Source of the DNA: Variovorax sp. PBL-E5
GTDB lineage: Bacteria > Pseudomonadota > Gammaproteobacteria > Burkholderiales > Burkholderiaceae_C
Direction of reading: 5' to 3'
DNA length: 64,000 nt
Assembly (NCBI RefSeq): GCF_901827185.1
Contig: NZ_LR594671.1
Coordinates: forward strand, 2,046,001 to 2,110,000
The notes beneath the pieces were generated by a model. It was not told the origin of the DNA. It did no database searches and saw only the letters and a list, made by a program, of their open reading frames with translations. This document shows, piece by piece, positions 16,458 to 27,619 of this stretch. The translations under genes and the position numbers were made by a program. Every line of letters starts with the position of its first letter. Position 1 is the first letter of the stretch.

Positions 16458-19328
16458 ATGAGCGATTCTTCGTCCGTCTACAGCGCCTACCAAGGCAATA
16501 CCTACCTCTTCGGCGGCAATGCGCCCTATGTCGAAGAGATGTACGAGAACTACCTCTCCAACCCGGGCAGCGTGCCCGACAACTGGCGCTCCTACTTCGA
16601 CGCGCTGCAGCACGTGCCCGCCACCGACGGCAGCAATGCGCGCGACGTGCCGCACCTGCCGGTCGTCAACGCCTTCGCCGAACGCGCCAAGCAGGGCACG
16701 ACCAAGGTCGTGGTCGCCAGCGGGGCCGACTCCGAACTCGGCCGCCAGCGCACCGCCGTCCAGCAGCTGATCGCCGCCTACCGCAACGTCGGCGCCCGCT
16801 GGGCCGACCTCGATCCGCTCAAGCGCGCCGAGCGTCCTGCGATTCCGGAGCTCGAGCCCTCGTTCTACGGCTTCACCGATGCCGATCTCGAGACGGTGTT
16901 CAACACCAGCAACACCTTCTTCGGCAAGGACACGATGTCCCTGCGCGACCTGCTCAATGCGCTGCGCGAAACCTATTGCGGCACGATGGGCGCCGAGTAC
17001 ATGTACATGACCGACCAGGGGCAGAAGCGCTGGTGGCAGCAGAAGCTCGAGAGCGCCCGCACCAACCCGCAGCTCAACACGGAAGAGAAGAAGCACATCC
17101 TCGAGCGCCTGACCGCGGCCGAAGGCCTCGAGCGCTTCCTCCACACCAAGTACGTCGGCCAGAAGCGCTTCTCGCTCGAAGGCGGCGAAAGCTTCATCGT
17201 GTCGATGGACGAACTCATCAACGATGCCGGCGCCAAGGGCGTGCAGGAAATCGTGATCGGCATGGCGCACCGCGGACGCCTCAACGTGCTGGTCAATTCG
17301 CTCGGCAAGCTGCCGGCCGACCTGTTCGCCGAGTTCGACCACACGGCGCCCGAGGAACTGCCCAGCGGCGACGTCAAGTACCACCAGGGCTTCAGCTCCG
17401 ACGTCACCACGCCCGGCGGCCCGGTGCACCTGAGCCTGGCCTTCAACCCGTCGCACCTCGAGATCGTGAACCCGGTGGTCGAAGGCTCCGTGCGCGCGCG
17501 CATGGACCGCCGCGCCGACCCGCTCGGCAAGCAGGTGCTGCCGGTCATCGTGCACGGCGACGCGGCCTTCGCGGGCCAGGGCGTCGTGATGGAAACGCTG
17601 GCCCTGGCCGAGACGCGCGGCTACCACACGGGCGGCACGGTGCACATCGTGATCAACAACCAGATCGGCTTCACCACCAGCGATCCGCGCGACAGCCGCT
17701 CCACGCTGTACTGCACCGACATCGTCAAGATGATCGAGGCGCCGGTGCTGCACGTGAACGGCGACGACCCCGAAGCGGTGGTCCTCGCGACGCAGCTCGC
17801 ACTCGACTTCCGCATGGAGTTCCAGAAGGACGTGGTGGTCGACATCATCTGCTTCCGCAAGCTCGGCCACAACGAGCAGGACACGCCCTCGCTGACCCAG
17901 CCGCTGATGTACAAGAAGATCGCCGCCCACCCGGGCACGCGCAAGCTGTACGCCGACAAGCTCGCGGCCCAGGGCCTCGGCGCCACGCTCGGCGACGACA
18001 TGGTCAAGGCGCAGCGTGCCGCCTTCGATGCCGGCAAGAACACCTCCGACCCGGTGCTGACCAACTTCAAGAGCAAGTATGCGGTCGACTGGAGTCCCTT
18101 CCTCAACAAGAAGTGGACCGATGCCGGCGACACCGCCATTCCCACCGCGGAATGGAAGCGCCTGGCCGAACGCATCACCAAGGCGCCGGACAACTTCACC
18201 GTCCATCCGCTGGTCAAGAAGGTGCTGGACGACCGCGCCGCCATGGGCCGCGGCGACGCCAACGTCGACTGGGGCATGGGCGAGCACATGGCCTTCGCCT
18301 CGCTGGTCGCCAGCGGCTACCCGGTGCGCCTGTCGGGCGAAGACAGCGGACGCGGCACCTTCACGCACCGGCATGCGGTGCTGCACGACCAGAACCGCGA
18401 GAAGTACGACACCGGCACCTACACGCCCTTGCAGAACGTGGCCGACAACCAGGCGCCCTTCGTCGTCATCGACTCGATCCTGTCCGAAGAGGCCGTGCTG
18501 GCCTTCGAGTACGGCTATGCATCCAACGACCCGAACACGCTGGTGATCTGGGAAGCGCAGTTCGGCGATTTCGTCAACGGCGCACAGGTCGTCATCGACC
18601 AGTTCATTGCTTCGGGCGAGGTCAAGTGGGGCCGCGTCAACGGCATCACGCTGATGCTGCCGCACGGCTACGAAGGCCAGGGCCCGGAGCACAGCTCCGC
18701 ACGCCTGGAGCGCTTCATGCAGCTCGCGGCCGATGCCAACATGCAGATCGTGCAGCCGACGACGGCCAGCCAGATCTTCCACGTGCTGCGCCGGCAGATG
18801 GTGCGCAACCTGCGCAAGCCGCTGGTCATCATGACGCCCAAGTCGCTGCTGCGGAACAAGGATGCGACCTCGCCCTTGTCCGAGTTCACCAAGGGCGGCT
18901 TCCAGACGGTCATCCCCGACAGCCGGGACTTGAAGGCCGACAAGGTCAAGCGCCTGGTCGCATGCTCGGGCAAGGTCTACTATGACCTGGCCAAGAAGCG
19001 CGAGGAACGGGGCAGCGATGACGTGGCGATCGTGCGCGTCGAACAGCTCTATCCCTTCCCGCACAAGGCCTTCGCCGCCGAGCTCAAGAAGTACCCCAAT
19101 CTGGTGGACGTGGTCTGGTCGCAGGACGAGCCGCAGAACCAGGGCGCCTGGTTCTTCGTGCAGCACTACATCCACGAGAACATGCAGGAAGGCCAGCGCC
19201 TGGGCTATTCGGGCCGCGCGGCCTCGGCCTCGCCGGCGGTCGGCTACTCGCATCTTCACCAGGAACAACAGAAGGCGCTGGTCGACGGTGCGTTCGGCAA
19301 GCTCAAGGGCTTCGTGCTGACCAAGTGA
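16458..19328 (+). CDS. sucA: 2-oxoglutarate dehydrogenase E1 component
   Basis: ThDP-dependent decarboxylase of the citric-acid-cycle 2-oxoglutarate dehydrogenase complex; transfers the succinyl group to E2-bound lipoate. The 956 residues are typical for SucA. An N-terminal assembly segment ([19 protein letters not shown], about 23-42) is followed by the transketolase-like domains, with [19 protein letters not shown] sequence read here as [18 protein letters not shown] (about 265-282), and a C-terminal region with VEQLYPFPH and [15 protein letters not shown] at 16458 follows a structured leader. sucB and lpdA follow on the same strand in the standard order, 61 and then 10 bases apart. Confidence 0.97.
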   Translation: MSDSSSVYSAYQGNTYLFGGNAPYVEEMYENYLSNPGSVPDNWRSYFDALQHVPATDGSNARDVPHLPVVNAFAERAKQGTTKVVVASGADSELGRQRTAVQQLIAAYRNVGARWADLDPLKRAERPAIPELEPSFYGFTDADLETVFNTSNTFFGKDTMSLRDLLNALRETYCGTMGAEYMYMTDQGQKRWWQQKLESARTNPQLNTEEKKHILERLTAAEGLERFLHTKYVGQKRFSLEGGESFIVSMDELINDAGAKGVQEIVIGMAHRGRLNVLVNSLGKLPADLFAEFDHTAPEELPSGDVKYHQGFSSDVTTPGGPVHLSLAFNPSHLEIVNPVVEGSVRARMDRRADPLGKQVLPVIVHGDAAFAGQGVVMETLALAETRGYHTGGTVHIVINNQIGFTTSDPRDSRSTLYCTDIVKMIEAPVLHVNGDDPEAVVLATQLALDFRMEFQKDVVVDIICFRKLGHNEQDTPSLTQPLMYKKIAAHPGTRKLYADKLAAQGLGATLGDDMVKAQRAAFDAGKNTSDPVLTNFKSKYAVDWSPFLNKKWTDAGDTAIPTAEWKRLAERITKAPDNFTVHPLVKKVLDDRAAMGRGDANVDWGMGEHMAFASLVASGYPVRLSGEDSGRGTFTHRHAVLHDQNREKYDTGTYTPLQNVADNQAPFVVIDSILSEEAVLAFEYGYASNDPNTLVIWEAQFGDFVNGAQVVIDQFIASGEVKWGRVNGITLMLPHGYEGQGPEHSSARLERFMQLAADANMQIVQPTTASQIFHVLRRQMVRNLRKPLVIMTPKSLLRNKDATSPLSEFTKGGFQTVIPDSRDLKADKVKRLVACSGKVYYDLAKKREERGSDDVAIVRVEQLYPFPHKAFAAELKKYPNLVDVVWSQDEPQNQGAWFFVQHYIHENMQEGQRLGYSGRAASASPAVGYSHLHQEQQKALVDGAFGKLKGFVLTK

Positions 19329-19389
19329 GTCGCGCGGTTTCTTCATCTCTCTCATTCAACACAAGAACGCGAAGCGGAGCTGCCTCCCC

Positions 19390-20667
<1,278 letters not shown>

Positions 20668-20677
20668 GGAGCACCGG

Positions 20678-22108
20678 ATGTCCAACAAGCAATTCGACGT
20701 CATCGTCATCGGTGGTGGCCCCGGCGGCTATGTCGCGGCGATTCGCGCGGCGCAGCTCGGCTTCAATGTCGCCTGCATCGACGAGTGGAAGAACGGCAAG
20801 GGCGGCCCGGCGCTGGGCGGCACCTGCACCAACATCGGCTGCATCCCGTCCAAGGCGCTGCTGCAGTCGTCCGAGCACTACGAGCATGCTGGTCACAGTT
20901 TTGCAGACCACGGCATCAAGGTCGAAGGCCTGACGCTGGACCTCGACCGCATGCTGGCACGCAAGGATGCCGTCGTGAAGCAGAACAACGACGGCATCGT
21001 GTATCTCTTCAAGAAGAACAAGATCAGCTTCTTCCATGGCCGCGGCTCGTTCGTGAAGGCGGCCGAGGGCGGCTACGAGGTCAAGGTCGCCGGTGCCGCC
21101 GAGGAAAGCATCACGGGCAAGCACGTCATCGTCGCGACGGGATCGAACGCGCGGCCCTTGCCGGGCGCAGCCTTCGACGAAGAGAACATCCTGTCGAACG
21201 ACGGCGCACTGCGCATTGGCGGCGTGCCGAAGAAGCTGGGGCTGATCGGCTCTGGCGTGATCGGGCTGGAGATGGGGTCGGTCTGGCGCCGGCTCGGCGC
21301 CGAGGTCACAGTGCTCGAAGCGCTGCCGACCTTCCTCGGCGCGGTCGACGAACAGATCGCGCGCGAAGCCAAGAAGGCTTTCGACAAGCAGGGCCTGAAG
21401 ATCGAACTCGGCGTCAAGGTCGGAGAGATCAAGTCCGGCAAGAAGGGCGTCAGCATTGCCTACACCGACGCCAAGGGCGGCGCCCAGTCGCTCGAGGTCG
21501 ACAAGCTGATCGTCTCCATCGGCCGCGTGCCCAACACCACCGGCCTGGCGGCCGACGCGGTCGGACTGAAGCTCGACGAGCGCGGCGCGATCGTCGTCGA
21601 TGACGAATGCAGGACGAACCTGCCCAACGTCTGGGCCATCGGCGACGTGGTGCGCGGCCCGATGCTCGCGCACAAGGCCGAGGAAGAGGGCGTGGCCGTG
21701 GCCGAACGCATCGCGGGCCAGCATGGGCACGTCAACTTCAACACCATCCCGTGGGTGATCTACACCTCGCCCGAGATCGCATGGGTCGGCCAGACCGAGC
21801 AGCAGCTCAAGGCCAGCGGCCGTGCCTACAAGGCGGGGAGCTTTCCCTTCCTGGCCAACGGCCGCGCGCGCGCGCTGGGCGACACGACGGGCATGGTCAA
21901 GTTCGTGGCCGATGCCACGACCGACGAGATCCTCGGCGTGCACATGGTCGGCCCGATGGTCAGCGAGCTGATCTCCGAGGCCGTGGTCGCGATGGAGTTC
22001 AAGGCCAGTGCCGAGGACATCGCACGCATCTGCCATGCGCACCCCTCGCTGTCGGAGGCGACCAAGGAAGCGGCCCTTGCCGTCGACAAACGCACGCTGA
22101 ACTTCTGA
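20678..22108 (+). CDS. lpdA: Dihydrolipoyl dehydrogenase, E3 of 2-oxoglutarate dehydrogenase
   Basis: FAD enzyme that regenerates lipoamide in the 2-oxoglutarate dehydrogenase complex. 476 residues without the extra lipoyl domain of the PDH-linked E3 at 3730. Motifs: FAD-binding [19 protein letters not shown] (about 8-26), disulfide [16 protein letters not shown] (about 47-62), NAD-binding [13 protein letters not shown], and C-terminal [10 protein letters not shown] with the active-site His. ATG follows TGAGGAGCACCGG, a good ribosome site, ten bases after sucB. Two distinct E3 genes in one window suggest each complex keeps its own. Confidence 0.97.
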   Translation: MSNKQFDVIVIGGGPGGYVAAIRAAQLGFNVACIDEWKNGKGGPALGGTCTNIGCIPSKALLQSSEHYEHAGHSFADHGIKVEGLTLDLDRMLARKDAVVKQNNDGIVYLFKKNKISFFHGRGSFVKAAEGGYEVKVAGAAEESITGKHVIVATGSNARPLPGAAFDEENILSNDGALRIGGVPKKLGLIGSGVIGLEMGSVWRRLGAEVTVLEALPTFLGAVDEQIAREAKKAFDKQGLKIELGVKVGEIKSGKKGVSIAYTDAKGGAQSLEVDKLIVSIGRVPNTTGLAADAVGLKLDERGAIVVDDECRTNLPNVWAIGDVVRGPMLAHKAEEEGVAVAERIAGQHGHVNFNTIPWVIYTSPEIAWVGQTEQQLKASGRAYKAGSFPFLANGRARALGDTTGMVKFVADATTDEILGVHMVGPMVSELISEAVVAMEFKASAEDIARICHAHPSLSEATKEAALAVDKRTLNF

Positions 22109-22109
22109 G

Positions 22110-23210
22110 GTGTCGAGCGTCCGGCAAGCCTACGAGGCGGAGCTTGCTGCGCGGGGCTACAAGAGCGACCCCGCGCAGCTGCGCGCCGTGGAGGCGCTCG
22201 AGCGCTGCGCGAACGAATGGGCCGACTACAAGGCTCAGCGCTCGAATGCGTTCAAGAAACTGATCAACCGGCCGGAGATCCCGCGCGGGGTCTACATGTA
22301 CGGCGGGGTCGGGCGCGGCAAGAGCTTCCTGATGGACTGCTTCTACAACGCGGTCCCGCTCAGGCGAAAGACGCGCCTGCATTTCCACGAGTTCATGCGC
22401 GAGGTGCACCGCGAGCTGGCCGAGCTGCAGGGCACCGTCAATCCGCTCGACGAGCTCGGGCTGCGCATCTCGAAACGCTACAAGCTGATCTGCTTCGACG
22501 AGTTTCACGTCGCCGACATCACCGACGCGATGATCCTGCATCGGCTGCTGGTGGCGCTGTTCGACAACGGCGTGGGCTTCGTCACCACCTCCAACTTCAA
22601 GCCCGACGATCTCTATCCGGACGGCCTGCACCGCGGCCGCATCCTGCCGGCCATCGCACTGCTGAACGAGCGTCTCGAAGTCATCAGCGTCGACAACGGC
22701 GTCGACTACCGCGGGCTCGCGCTGGGCGAGATGCGGCTTTACCTCACGCCCAACGGTGCGGCGGCCGACAAGGAGATGCGCAAGGCCTTCGAGCGTCTCG
22801 CCGAAAGCGCCGACGAGAATCCGGTGCTGCACATCGAATCGCGCGAGATCCACGCGCGGCGCAAGGCGGGCGGCGTGGTCTGGTTCGACTTCAAGACCCT
22901 GTGCGGCGGCCCGCGCTCGCAGAACGACTACCTCGAGATCGCGACGCAGTTCCACACCGTGCTGCTGTCGGACGTGCCGCACATGCCGGTGCGGATGGCC
23001 TCTGAAGCACGTCGTTTCACCTGGCTGGTGGATGTGTTCTACGATCGGCGCGTGAAGCTCATGATGTCTGCCGAAGTGCCGCCCGAGGTCTTGTACACCG
23101 AGGGTCCGCTGGCCCACGAATTTCCACGCACCGTCTCCAGGCTCAACGAAATGCAGTCGGCGGAATTCCTTGCGCTCGAGCGCCGCATCGTCGACACCCG
23201 ACTCACATGA
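22110..23210 (+). CDS. zapE: AFG1-family ATPase, cell division protein ZapE
   Basis: A 366-residue P-loop ATPase of the AFG1/ZapE family. In Enterobacteria ZapE acts on FtsZ at the constriction site; the yeast relative helps mitochondrial protein quality control. Walker A is GGVGRGKSFLMD (about 65-76), Walker B ICFDEFHVADITD (about 128-140). GTG at 22110 comes one base after the lpdA stop, so it is translated in continuity with the odh operon. The 4-base overlap with the next gene (ATGA at 23207) extends the transcription unit. Confidence 0.9.
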   Translation: MSSVRQAYEAELAARGYKSDPAQLRAVEALERCANEWADYKAQRSNAFKKLINRPEIPRGVYMYGGVGRGKSFLMDCFYNAVPLRRKTRLHFHEFMREVHRELAELQGTVNPLDELGLRISKRYKLICFDEFHVADITDAMILHRLLVALFDNGVGFVTTSNFKPDDLYPDGLHRGRILPAIALLNERLEVISVDNGVDYRGLALGEMRLYLTPNGAAADKEMRKAFERLAESADENPVLHIESREIHARRKAGGVVWFDFKTLCGGPRSQNDYLEIATQFHTVLLSDVPHMPVRMASEARRFTWLVDVFYDRRVKLMMSAEVPPEVLYTEGPLAHEFPRTVSRLNEMQSAEFLALERRIVDTRLT

Positions 23211-23851
23211 AGAACATTGTCCTTGCCCTGTTGATCGGCCTGTCTGTCGCGCCGCTGTGGGCGCAGACCAGCGCCACGGTCGGCAACACCGACCTGGGGG
23301 CCGAGCGCGATCGGCTGGCGCAGGAGCGCAGGGCGGCCGAGGCGAAGTTCTCCAAGGAGGAAGCCGCCTGCTACAAGAAGTTCGCGGTCGAGGGCTGCCT
23401 GGAGGAGGCGCGGCGCCAGCGTCGTGTGGAGACCGACAACATCAAGCGCCAGGAAACCGAGATCAACGACATCGAGCGCAAGCGTCGCGGCGCCGCCGAA
23501 CTCGATCGGCTCGAACAGAACAGGAACGGCACCCGGCCGCCAGATGCGGCGGACAAGCGCGAGCAGTCGATCAAGTCGCAGCAGGACCGCGAGCAGCGCG
23601 CGGCCGACCACGCAACGAGCCGGGCGGCGGCGGCCTCCGAGACAGCCGAACGGCAACGGGAGTTCGACAACAAGCAGCGTGAGCATGCTGAGCACGAGGC
23701 CGATGCGGCGAACCGCCGTGCACAGGCGCCGATCGAACGTGCGCGCTATGAGGACAAGCTGCAGCGGGCCGCGGATCACAAGGCCGACGTCGAGCGGCAC
23801 AACGCGGGAAATACCAAACCCCGCTCCGCACCCTTGCCGACGCCGCCCTGA
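23207..23851 (+). CDS. Periplasmic coiled-coil protein of unknown function
   Basis: 214 residues with a clear signal peptide (MKNIVLALLIGLSVAPLWAQ, cleavage after about 19-20). The rest is almost entirely charged and helical (repeated E/R/K/Q/A), predicted coiled coil from about 30 to 190, ending in a Pro-rich tail. Two cysteines (in AACYKKFAVEGCLEEA, about 59 and 67) are eight residues apart on the helix and could form a disulfide. I do not recognise a named family with certainty. It is coupled to zapE by ATGA overlap, hinting at an envelope or division-related role, which remains inference. Confidence 0.75.
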   Translation: MKNIVLALLIGLSVAPLWAQTSATVGNTDLGAERDRLAQERRAAEAKFSKEEAACYKKFAVEGCLEEARRQRRVETDNIKRQETEINDIERKRRGAAELDRLEQNRNGTRPPDAADKREQSIKSQQDREQRAADHATSRAAAASETAERQREFDNKQREHAEHEADAANRRAQAPIERARYEDKLQRAADHKADVERHNAGNTKPRSAPLPTPP

Positions 23852-23871
23852 GCGCGTTCGGGGCCGCGCCC

Positions 23872-24642
23872 TTATTCCTCGGGAGGCAGGGGCTCCAGCT
23901 TCAGCACGACGACCGAAATGTTGTCGCCCATGCCGCGCGCGCGCCGGCGCGCTTCGGCCACCAGCAGTTCGACCGCCGCGCGCGGCGTTTGCTCGGCCAG
24001 CACCGCGCCCATCTCTTCGGGCGTGAAGTAGTGCCAGAGTCCGTCGCTGCATGCCATCAGCAGGTCGTCCGGCTCCAGGCGCGGGATCAGGTGGATGTCG
24101 ACCGGCGGCGGTGCGTTGGTCATGCCGAGGCAACCGAGCAGGATGTTGCCTTGCGGATGGATGTGGGCCTCGTCCTCGCTGAGTTCGCCGCGGTCGACCA
24201 GCGCCTGCACGTAGGAATGGTCCTTGGTGCGCGTGATCAGGCGGCCGTGCCGGAAGTGATAGATGCGCGAGTCGCCGGCATGGATCCACGCGCAGTCGCC
24301 CCGGGGGTTCATGAGGAACGCGGCGAGCGTGCTGTGCGGCTCCTGCTCGCTGGACAGGGCGGTGAGCTTGATTACCGTGTGGGCATCGTCGAGCAGATGC
24401 CGCAGCACGCGCACGGGCTCGTCGCGTCCGACCTTGTAGCTGCCGAACAGCTGGCGCGCCGTCATCAGCACCTGGTCGGAGGCCTTGCGCCCGCCGCTGC
24501 GCCCGCCCATGCCGTCGGCGATGACGCCGAGCACGCAACCCGGCGTGCGCGGGTGATTCAGGATCAGCACCTGATCCTGCTGGTAGGGGCGGTCGCCCTT
24601 GTGCAGCCCGGTGGCGGCAGCCAGTCGAAAGCCTTGGGTCAT
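23872..24642 (-). CDS. PP2C-type serine/threonine phosphatase
   Basis: A 256-residue soluble metal-dependent protein phosphatase of the PP2C/Stp1 class. Metal-binding motifs are VIADGMGGRSGG (Asp near 44), HAGDSRIY, ACSDGLW and the C-terminal GMGDNISVVVLK. The N-terminal motif is GDRPYQQDQV instead of the usual R-x-x-N-E-D, a modest deviation. No Hanks-type kinase gene is adjacent, so its partner must be elsewhere. ATG at 24642 is preferred; GTG at 24648 would add two residues. It is convergent with the coiled-coil gene and divergent from the helicase gene, with about 120 bases between the two starts. Confidence 0.9.
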   Translation of the reverse strand: MTQGFRLAAATGLHKGDRPYQQDQVLILNHPRTPGCVLGVIADGMGGRSGGRKASDQVLMTARQLFGSYKVGRDEPVRVLRHLLDDAHTVIKLTALSSEQEPHSTLAAFLMNPRGDCAWIHAGDSRIYHFRHGRLITRTKDHSYVQALVDRGELSEDEAHIHPQGNILLGCLGMTNAPPPVDIHLIPRLEPDDLLMACSDGLWHYFTPEEMGAVLAEQTPRAAVELLVAEARRRARGMGDNISVVVLKLEPLPPEE

Positions 24643-24761
24643 GGGCACGGGTGCGCCGATGGCGCAGTCTTCATGTTGTCGTTGGGATCCGGCGAGGACG
24701 TATTATCGAGTGAACCCCGGCGGCGGCCGCGTCGCCGTCATACCGCTTCGCATCGCGCCCG

Positions 24762-26792
24762 TTGGATTCCACTCTTCACACATTGTCACGCCAGTCCATC
24801 GAGCAGGAGGTACGCGATGCCTTCGCGCAGGATGGAATTTTGTCGCATGCAGCGGAACAATTCCGCGAACGCGAGGGGCAGACGCAGATGGCGCTGGCCG
24901 TGGCGCGCACCATCGACCAGGGCGGCGTGCTCGTGGTCGAGGCCGGCACCGGCGTCGGCAAGACCTTCTCCTACCTCGTGCCCGCGTTGCTGAGCGGCGA
25001 GCGGGTGCTGCTGTCGACCGCCACCAAGACGCTGCAGGATCAGCTGTTCGGCCGCGACCTGCCGCAATTGGTCGAGGCCCTGGGGCTGCCGGTGCGCATG
25101 GCCCTGCTCAAGGGACGCGCGAGCTATCTGTGCCTGCATCGCCTCGATCTCGCACGCCATGATCCTTCGCTGCCGGAGCGCGGCACGGTGCGCACGCTGG
25201 CGAAGATCGAGCAGTGGTCGAAAGCCACCCGCACCGGCGACCTGGCCGAGCTGCCAGGCCTGGACGAGCGCTCGCCGCTGATTCCGCTGGTGACCTCCAC
25301 GCGCGACAACTGCCTCGGCGCCCAATGCCCGCAGTTCAAGCCCTGTCACGTCAACCTGGCCCGGCGCGAAGCCATGGCGGCCGACGTGGTGGTCATCAAC
25401 CACCATCTGTTCTTCGCCGACCTCGCGGTGCGCGAGTCGGGCATGGCGGAGCTGCTGCCGACGGTGCGCGTCGTGGTCTTCGACGAGGCGCACCAGCTCA
25501 ACGAGACCGGCGTGCAGTTCCTCGGCGTGCAGCTGGGCAGCGGGCAGGCGCTCGATTTCGCCCGCGACCTGCTGGCCGCGGGCCTGCAGCATGCGCGCGG
25601 GCTGGTCGACTGGCAGCAGCTCGTCGCGGCGACCGAGCGCGGCGCGCGCGAACTGCGACTCGCGGCCGGCAAGCAGTGGCCCGGCACCAAGCTGCGCTGG
25701 GCCGGTCCCGCGCCGGAGGGCGTGCCGGCCGGCCCGTGGCAGGAGGCGCTCGACATGCTGCAGCAGGCCTTTGCACGCGCCGCCGAGGGGCTCGACACGG
25801 TCAGCGAACTCTCGCCAGATTTCGTCCGCCTGCACGACCGCGCGCAGCAGCTCGCCGAGCGCGCCCGCCGCTTCGCCGAGCCTTGCGCATCGGAGTCGGT
25901 GCGCTGGGTGGATGTGGGCGCGCAGCTGCGGTTGGTGGAGTCGCCACTCGACATTGCCGAAGCGGTGCGCACGCGCGTGCTGAAGACCGGCAGCGCCGAG
26001 CCGCAAGAGGAGGGCCGCGCCTGGGTCTTCACCTCGGCCACGCTCGGCGACGATCCGAAGCTGCGATGGTTCACCGAGCCCTGCGGCCTCGACGATGCCG
26101 AGGTGCTGCGTGTCCAGAGCCCCTTCGACTACGCACGCCAGGCGGCGCTCTACGTTCCGCGCGTCTTTCCCAAGCCCGGCGATCCCGCGCACAGCGCGCA
26201 GGTCGCGCAGCTGGCGGCGCGCGGCGCTGCCGCTTTGGGCGGACGCACGCTGGTGCTCACGACCACGTTGCGTGCGCTGCGCGCGATCGGCGACGCGATG
26301 AAGCAGCAGCTCGAATCGCTGGATGCCGGCACGCGACCCGAGGTGCTGGTGCAGGGCGAGTTGCCCAAACGCGTGCTGATGGACCGTTTCCGCGAAGGCG
26401 CCGCTGCCGGGCGTGCCGGTTGCGTGCTGGTCGCGTCGGCGTCGTTCTGGGAAGGATTCGATGCACCCGGCGATGCGCTGCAGCTGGTGGTGATCGACAA
26501 GCTGCCCTTTCCGCCGCCCAACGATCCGCTCGTCGAGGCGCGTTCGCAGCGCCTCGAGTCGCAGGGGCGCAGCGCCTTCGGCGACTATTCGTTGCCGGAA
26601 GCGGCGGTCGCGCTCAAGCAGGGCGCTGGCCGGCTGATCCGGCGCGAGAGCGATCGCGGCGTGCTGGTGATCTGCGACACCCGGCTGGTCGCGATGGGCT
26701 ACGGCCGCCGCCTGCTGGCCGCGTTGCCGCCGATGCGCAGGCTGGAGAACCAGCTGGAGTTCGAGGCTGCGCTCGAGGCGCTCAAAGACTGA
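24762..26792 (+). CDS. DinG/YoaA-type iron-sulfur DNA helicase
   Basis: A 676-residue superfamily-2 (XPD-like) ATP-dependent 5'-3' helicase, likely in DNA repair or resolving R-loops. Walker A GTGVGKT (62-68), DEAH box (241-244), and four cysteines that would hold the [4Fe-4S] cluster: Cys124 (ASYLC), Cys184, Cys189 and Cys195 (NCLGAQCPQFKPC). The C-terminal motor contains ASASFWEGFDAPGD and the motif VI region KQGAGRLIRRESDRG. The only plausible starts are TTG codons; the one at 24762 gives the full N-terminus, while TTG at 24783 is an alternative. It ends three bases from the convergent bamD gene. Confidence 0.9.
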   Translation: MDSTLHTLSRQSIEQEVRDAFAQDGILSHAAEQFREREGQTQMALAVARTIDQGGVLVVEAGTGVGKTFSYLVPALLSGERVLLSTATKTLQDQLFGRDLPQLVEALGLPVRMALLKGRASYLCLHRLDLARHDPSLPERGTVRTLAKIEQWSKATRTGDLAELPGLDERSPLIPLVTSTRDNCLGAQCPQFKPCHVNLARREAMAADVVVINHHLFFADLAVRESGMAELLPTVRVVVFDEAHQLNETGVQFLGVQLGSGQALDFARDLLAAGLQHARGLVDWQQLVAATERGARELRLAAGKQWPGTKLRWAGPAPEGVPAGPWQEALDMLQQAFARAAEGLDTVSELSPDFVRLHDRAQQLAERARRFAEPCASESVRWVDVGAQLRLVESPLDIAEAVRTRVLKTGSAEPQEEGRAWVFTSATLGDDPKLRWFTEPCGLDDAEVLRVQSPFDYARQAALYVPRVFPKPGDPAHSAQVAQLAARGAAALGGRTLVLTTTLRALRAIGDAMKQQLESLDAGTRPEVLVQGELPKRVLMDRFREGAAAGRAGCVLVASASFWEGFDAPGDALQLVVIDKLPFPPPNDPLVEARSQRLESQGRSAFGDYSLPEAAVALKQGAGRLIRRESDRGVLVICDTRLVAMGYGRRLLAALPPMRRLENQLEFEAALEALKD

Positions 26793-26795
26793 GCC

Positions 26796-27605
26796 CTACC
26801 AGACCTTCCACCAGGGATCGTCCTTCGTCTTGAAGCCGCGCGTCAGGTATTCGCTTTTCGGGTAGTTGGTGGTCAGCACGCGCTTCGCGTCGTCGCGCAG
26901 GTCCGTCATGCCCAGGGCGTCGTACGACTGGACCATGATGTAGAGCGCTTCCTCGAGCGCCGGCACTTCGCGGTAGTCGGCCAGGGCCACTTGCGCGCGG
27001 TTGATCGCGGCCAGGTAGGCGCCACGCGTGTAGTAGTAGCGCGCCACATGCACTTCGTACTGCGCCAGCGAGTTGACGATGTAGTTCAGGCGCAGGCGTG
27101 CGTCGGGCGCGTAGCGCGAATCGGGGAAGCGGGTCACCAGTTCCTTGAAGGCCTGGAAGGATTCCTTGGCCGCCTTCTGGTCGCGTTCCGAGAGGTCCTG
27201 GCGCGTCAGGAACGAGAACAGGCCGAGGTCGTCGTTGAAATTGATGACGCCTTTGAGGTAGAGCGCATAGTCGACCGCGGGGCTGGCCGGATGCAGCTTC
27301 ATGAAGCGGTCGATGGTGGTGATCGCGGCGGGCTTCTCGCCGGACTTGAACTGCGCATAGGCCTTTTCGAGTTCGGCCTGCTGTGCCAGCGGCGTGCCGG
27401 CCGCGCGGCCCTCAAGCTTTTCATAGAGCGGCACGGCCTTGTCGTAGGCGCCCGAGCCCGATTCGTCCTTGGCCTCCGCATAGATGCGATTGGGGCTCCA
27501 GTTCGCGGTCTTGTCGACGGGTGTCGACGAGCAGCCGGCCACCAGCCATGCGGCTGCGCACAGAGCCAGCCAGCCGGGGACAACCGATAATTTGGCGCGA
27601 AACAT
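26796..27605 (-). CDS. bamD: Outer membrane assembly lipoprotein BamD
   Basis: Essential lipoprotein of the BAM complex that inserts beta-barrel proteins into the outer membrane. 269 residues: lipoprotein signal with lipobox LVAGC, then five predicted TPR-like repeats (about 35-255), including EKAYAQFKSGEKPAAI, DYALYLKGVINFNDD, FPDSRYAPDARLRL and YYYTRGAYLAAINRAQ. Start at 27605 (MFRAKLSV) gives a proper signal; an upstream in-frame extension adds 11 unlikely residues. The neighbouring rluD start is only 14 bases away in the opposite direction, so the bamD promoter must lie within the first codons of rluD. Confidence 0.94.
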   Translation of the reverse strand: MFRAKLSVVPGWLALCAAAWLVAGCSSTPVDKTANWSPNRIYAEAKDESGSGAYDKAVPLYEKLEGRAAGTPLAQQAELEKAYAQFKSGEKPAAITTIDRFMKLHPASPAVDYALYLKGVINFNDDLGLFSFLTRQDLSERDQKAAKESFQAFKELVTRFPDSRYAPDARLRLNYIVNSLAQYEVHVARYYYTRGAYLAAINRAQVALADYREVPALEEALYIMVQSYDALGMTDLRDDAKRVLTTNYPKSEYLTRGFKTKDDPWWKVW

Positions 27606-27619
27606 CACATAAGGCTTTC

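Noticed and set aside
16389..19355. Open frame of 988 codons on the minus strand opposite sucA
   Set aside because: Antisense shadow of sucA with no recognisable domain, created by codon bias.
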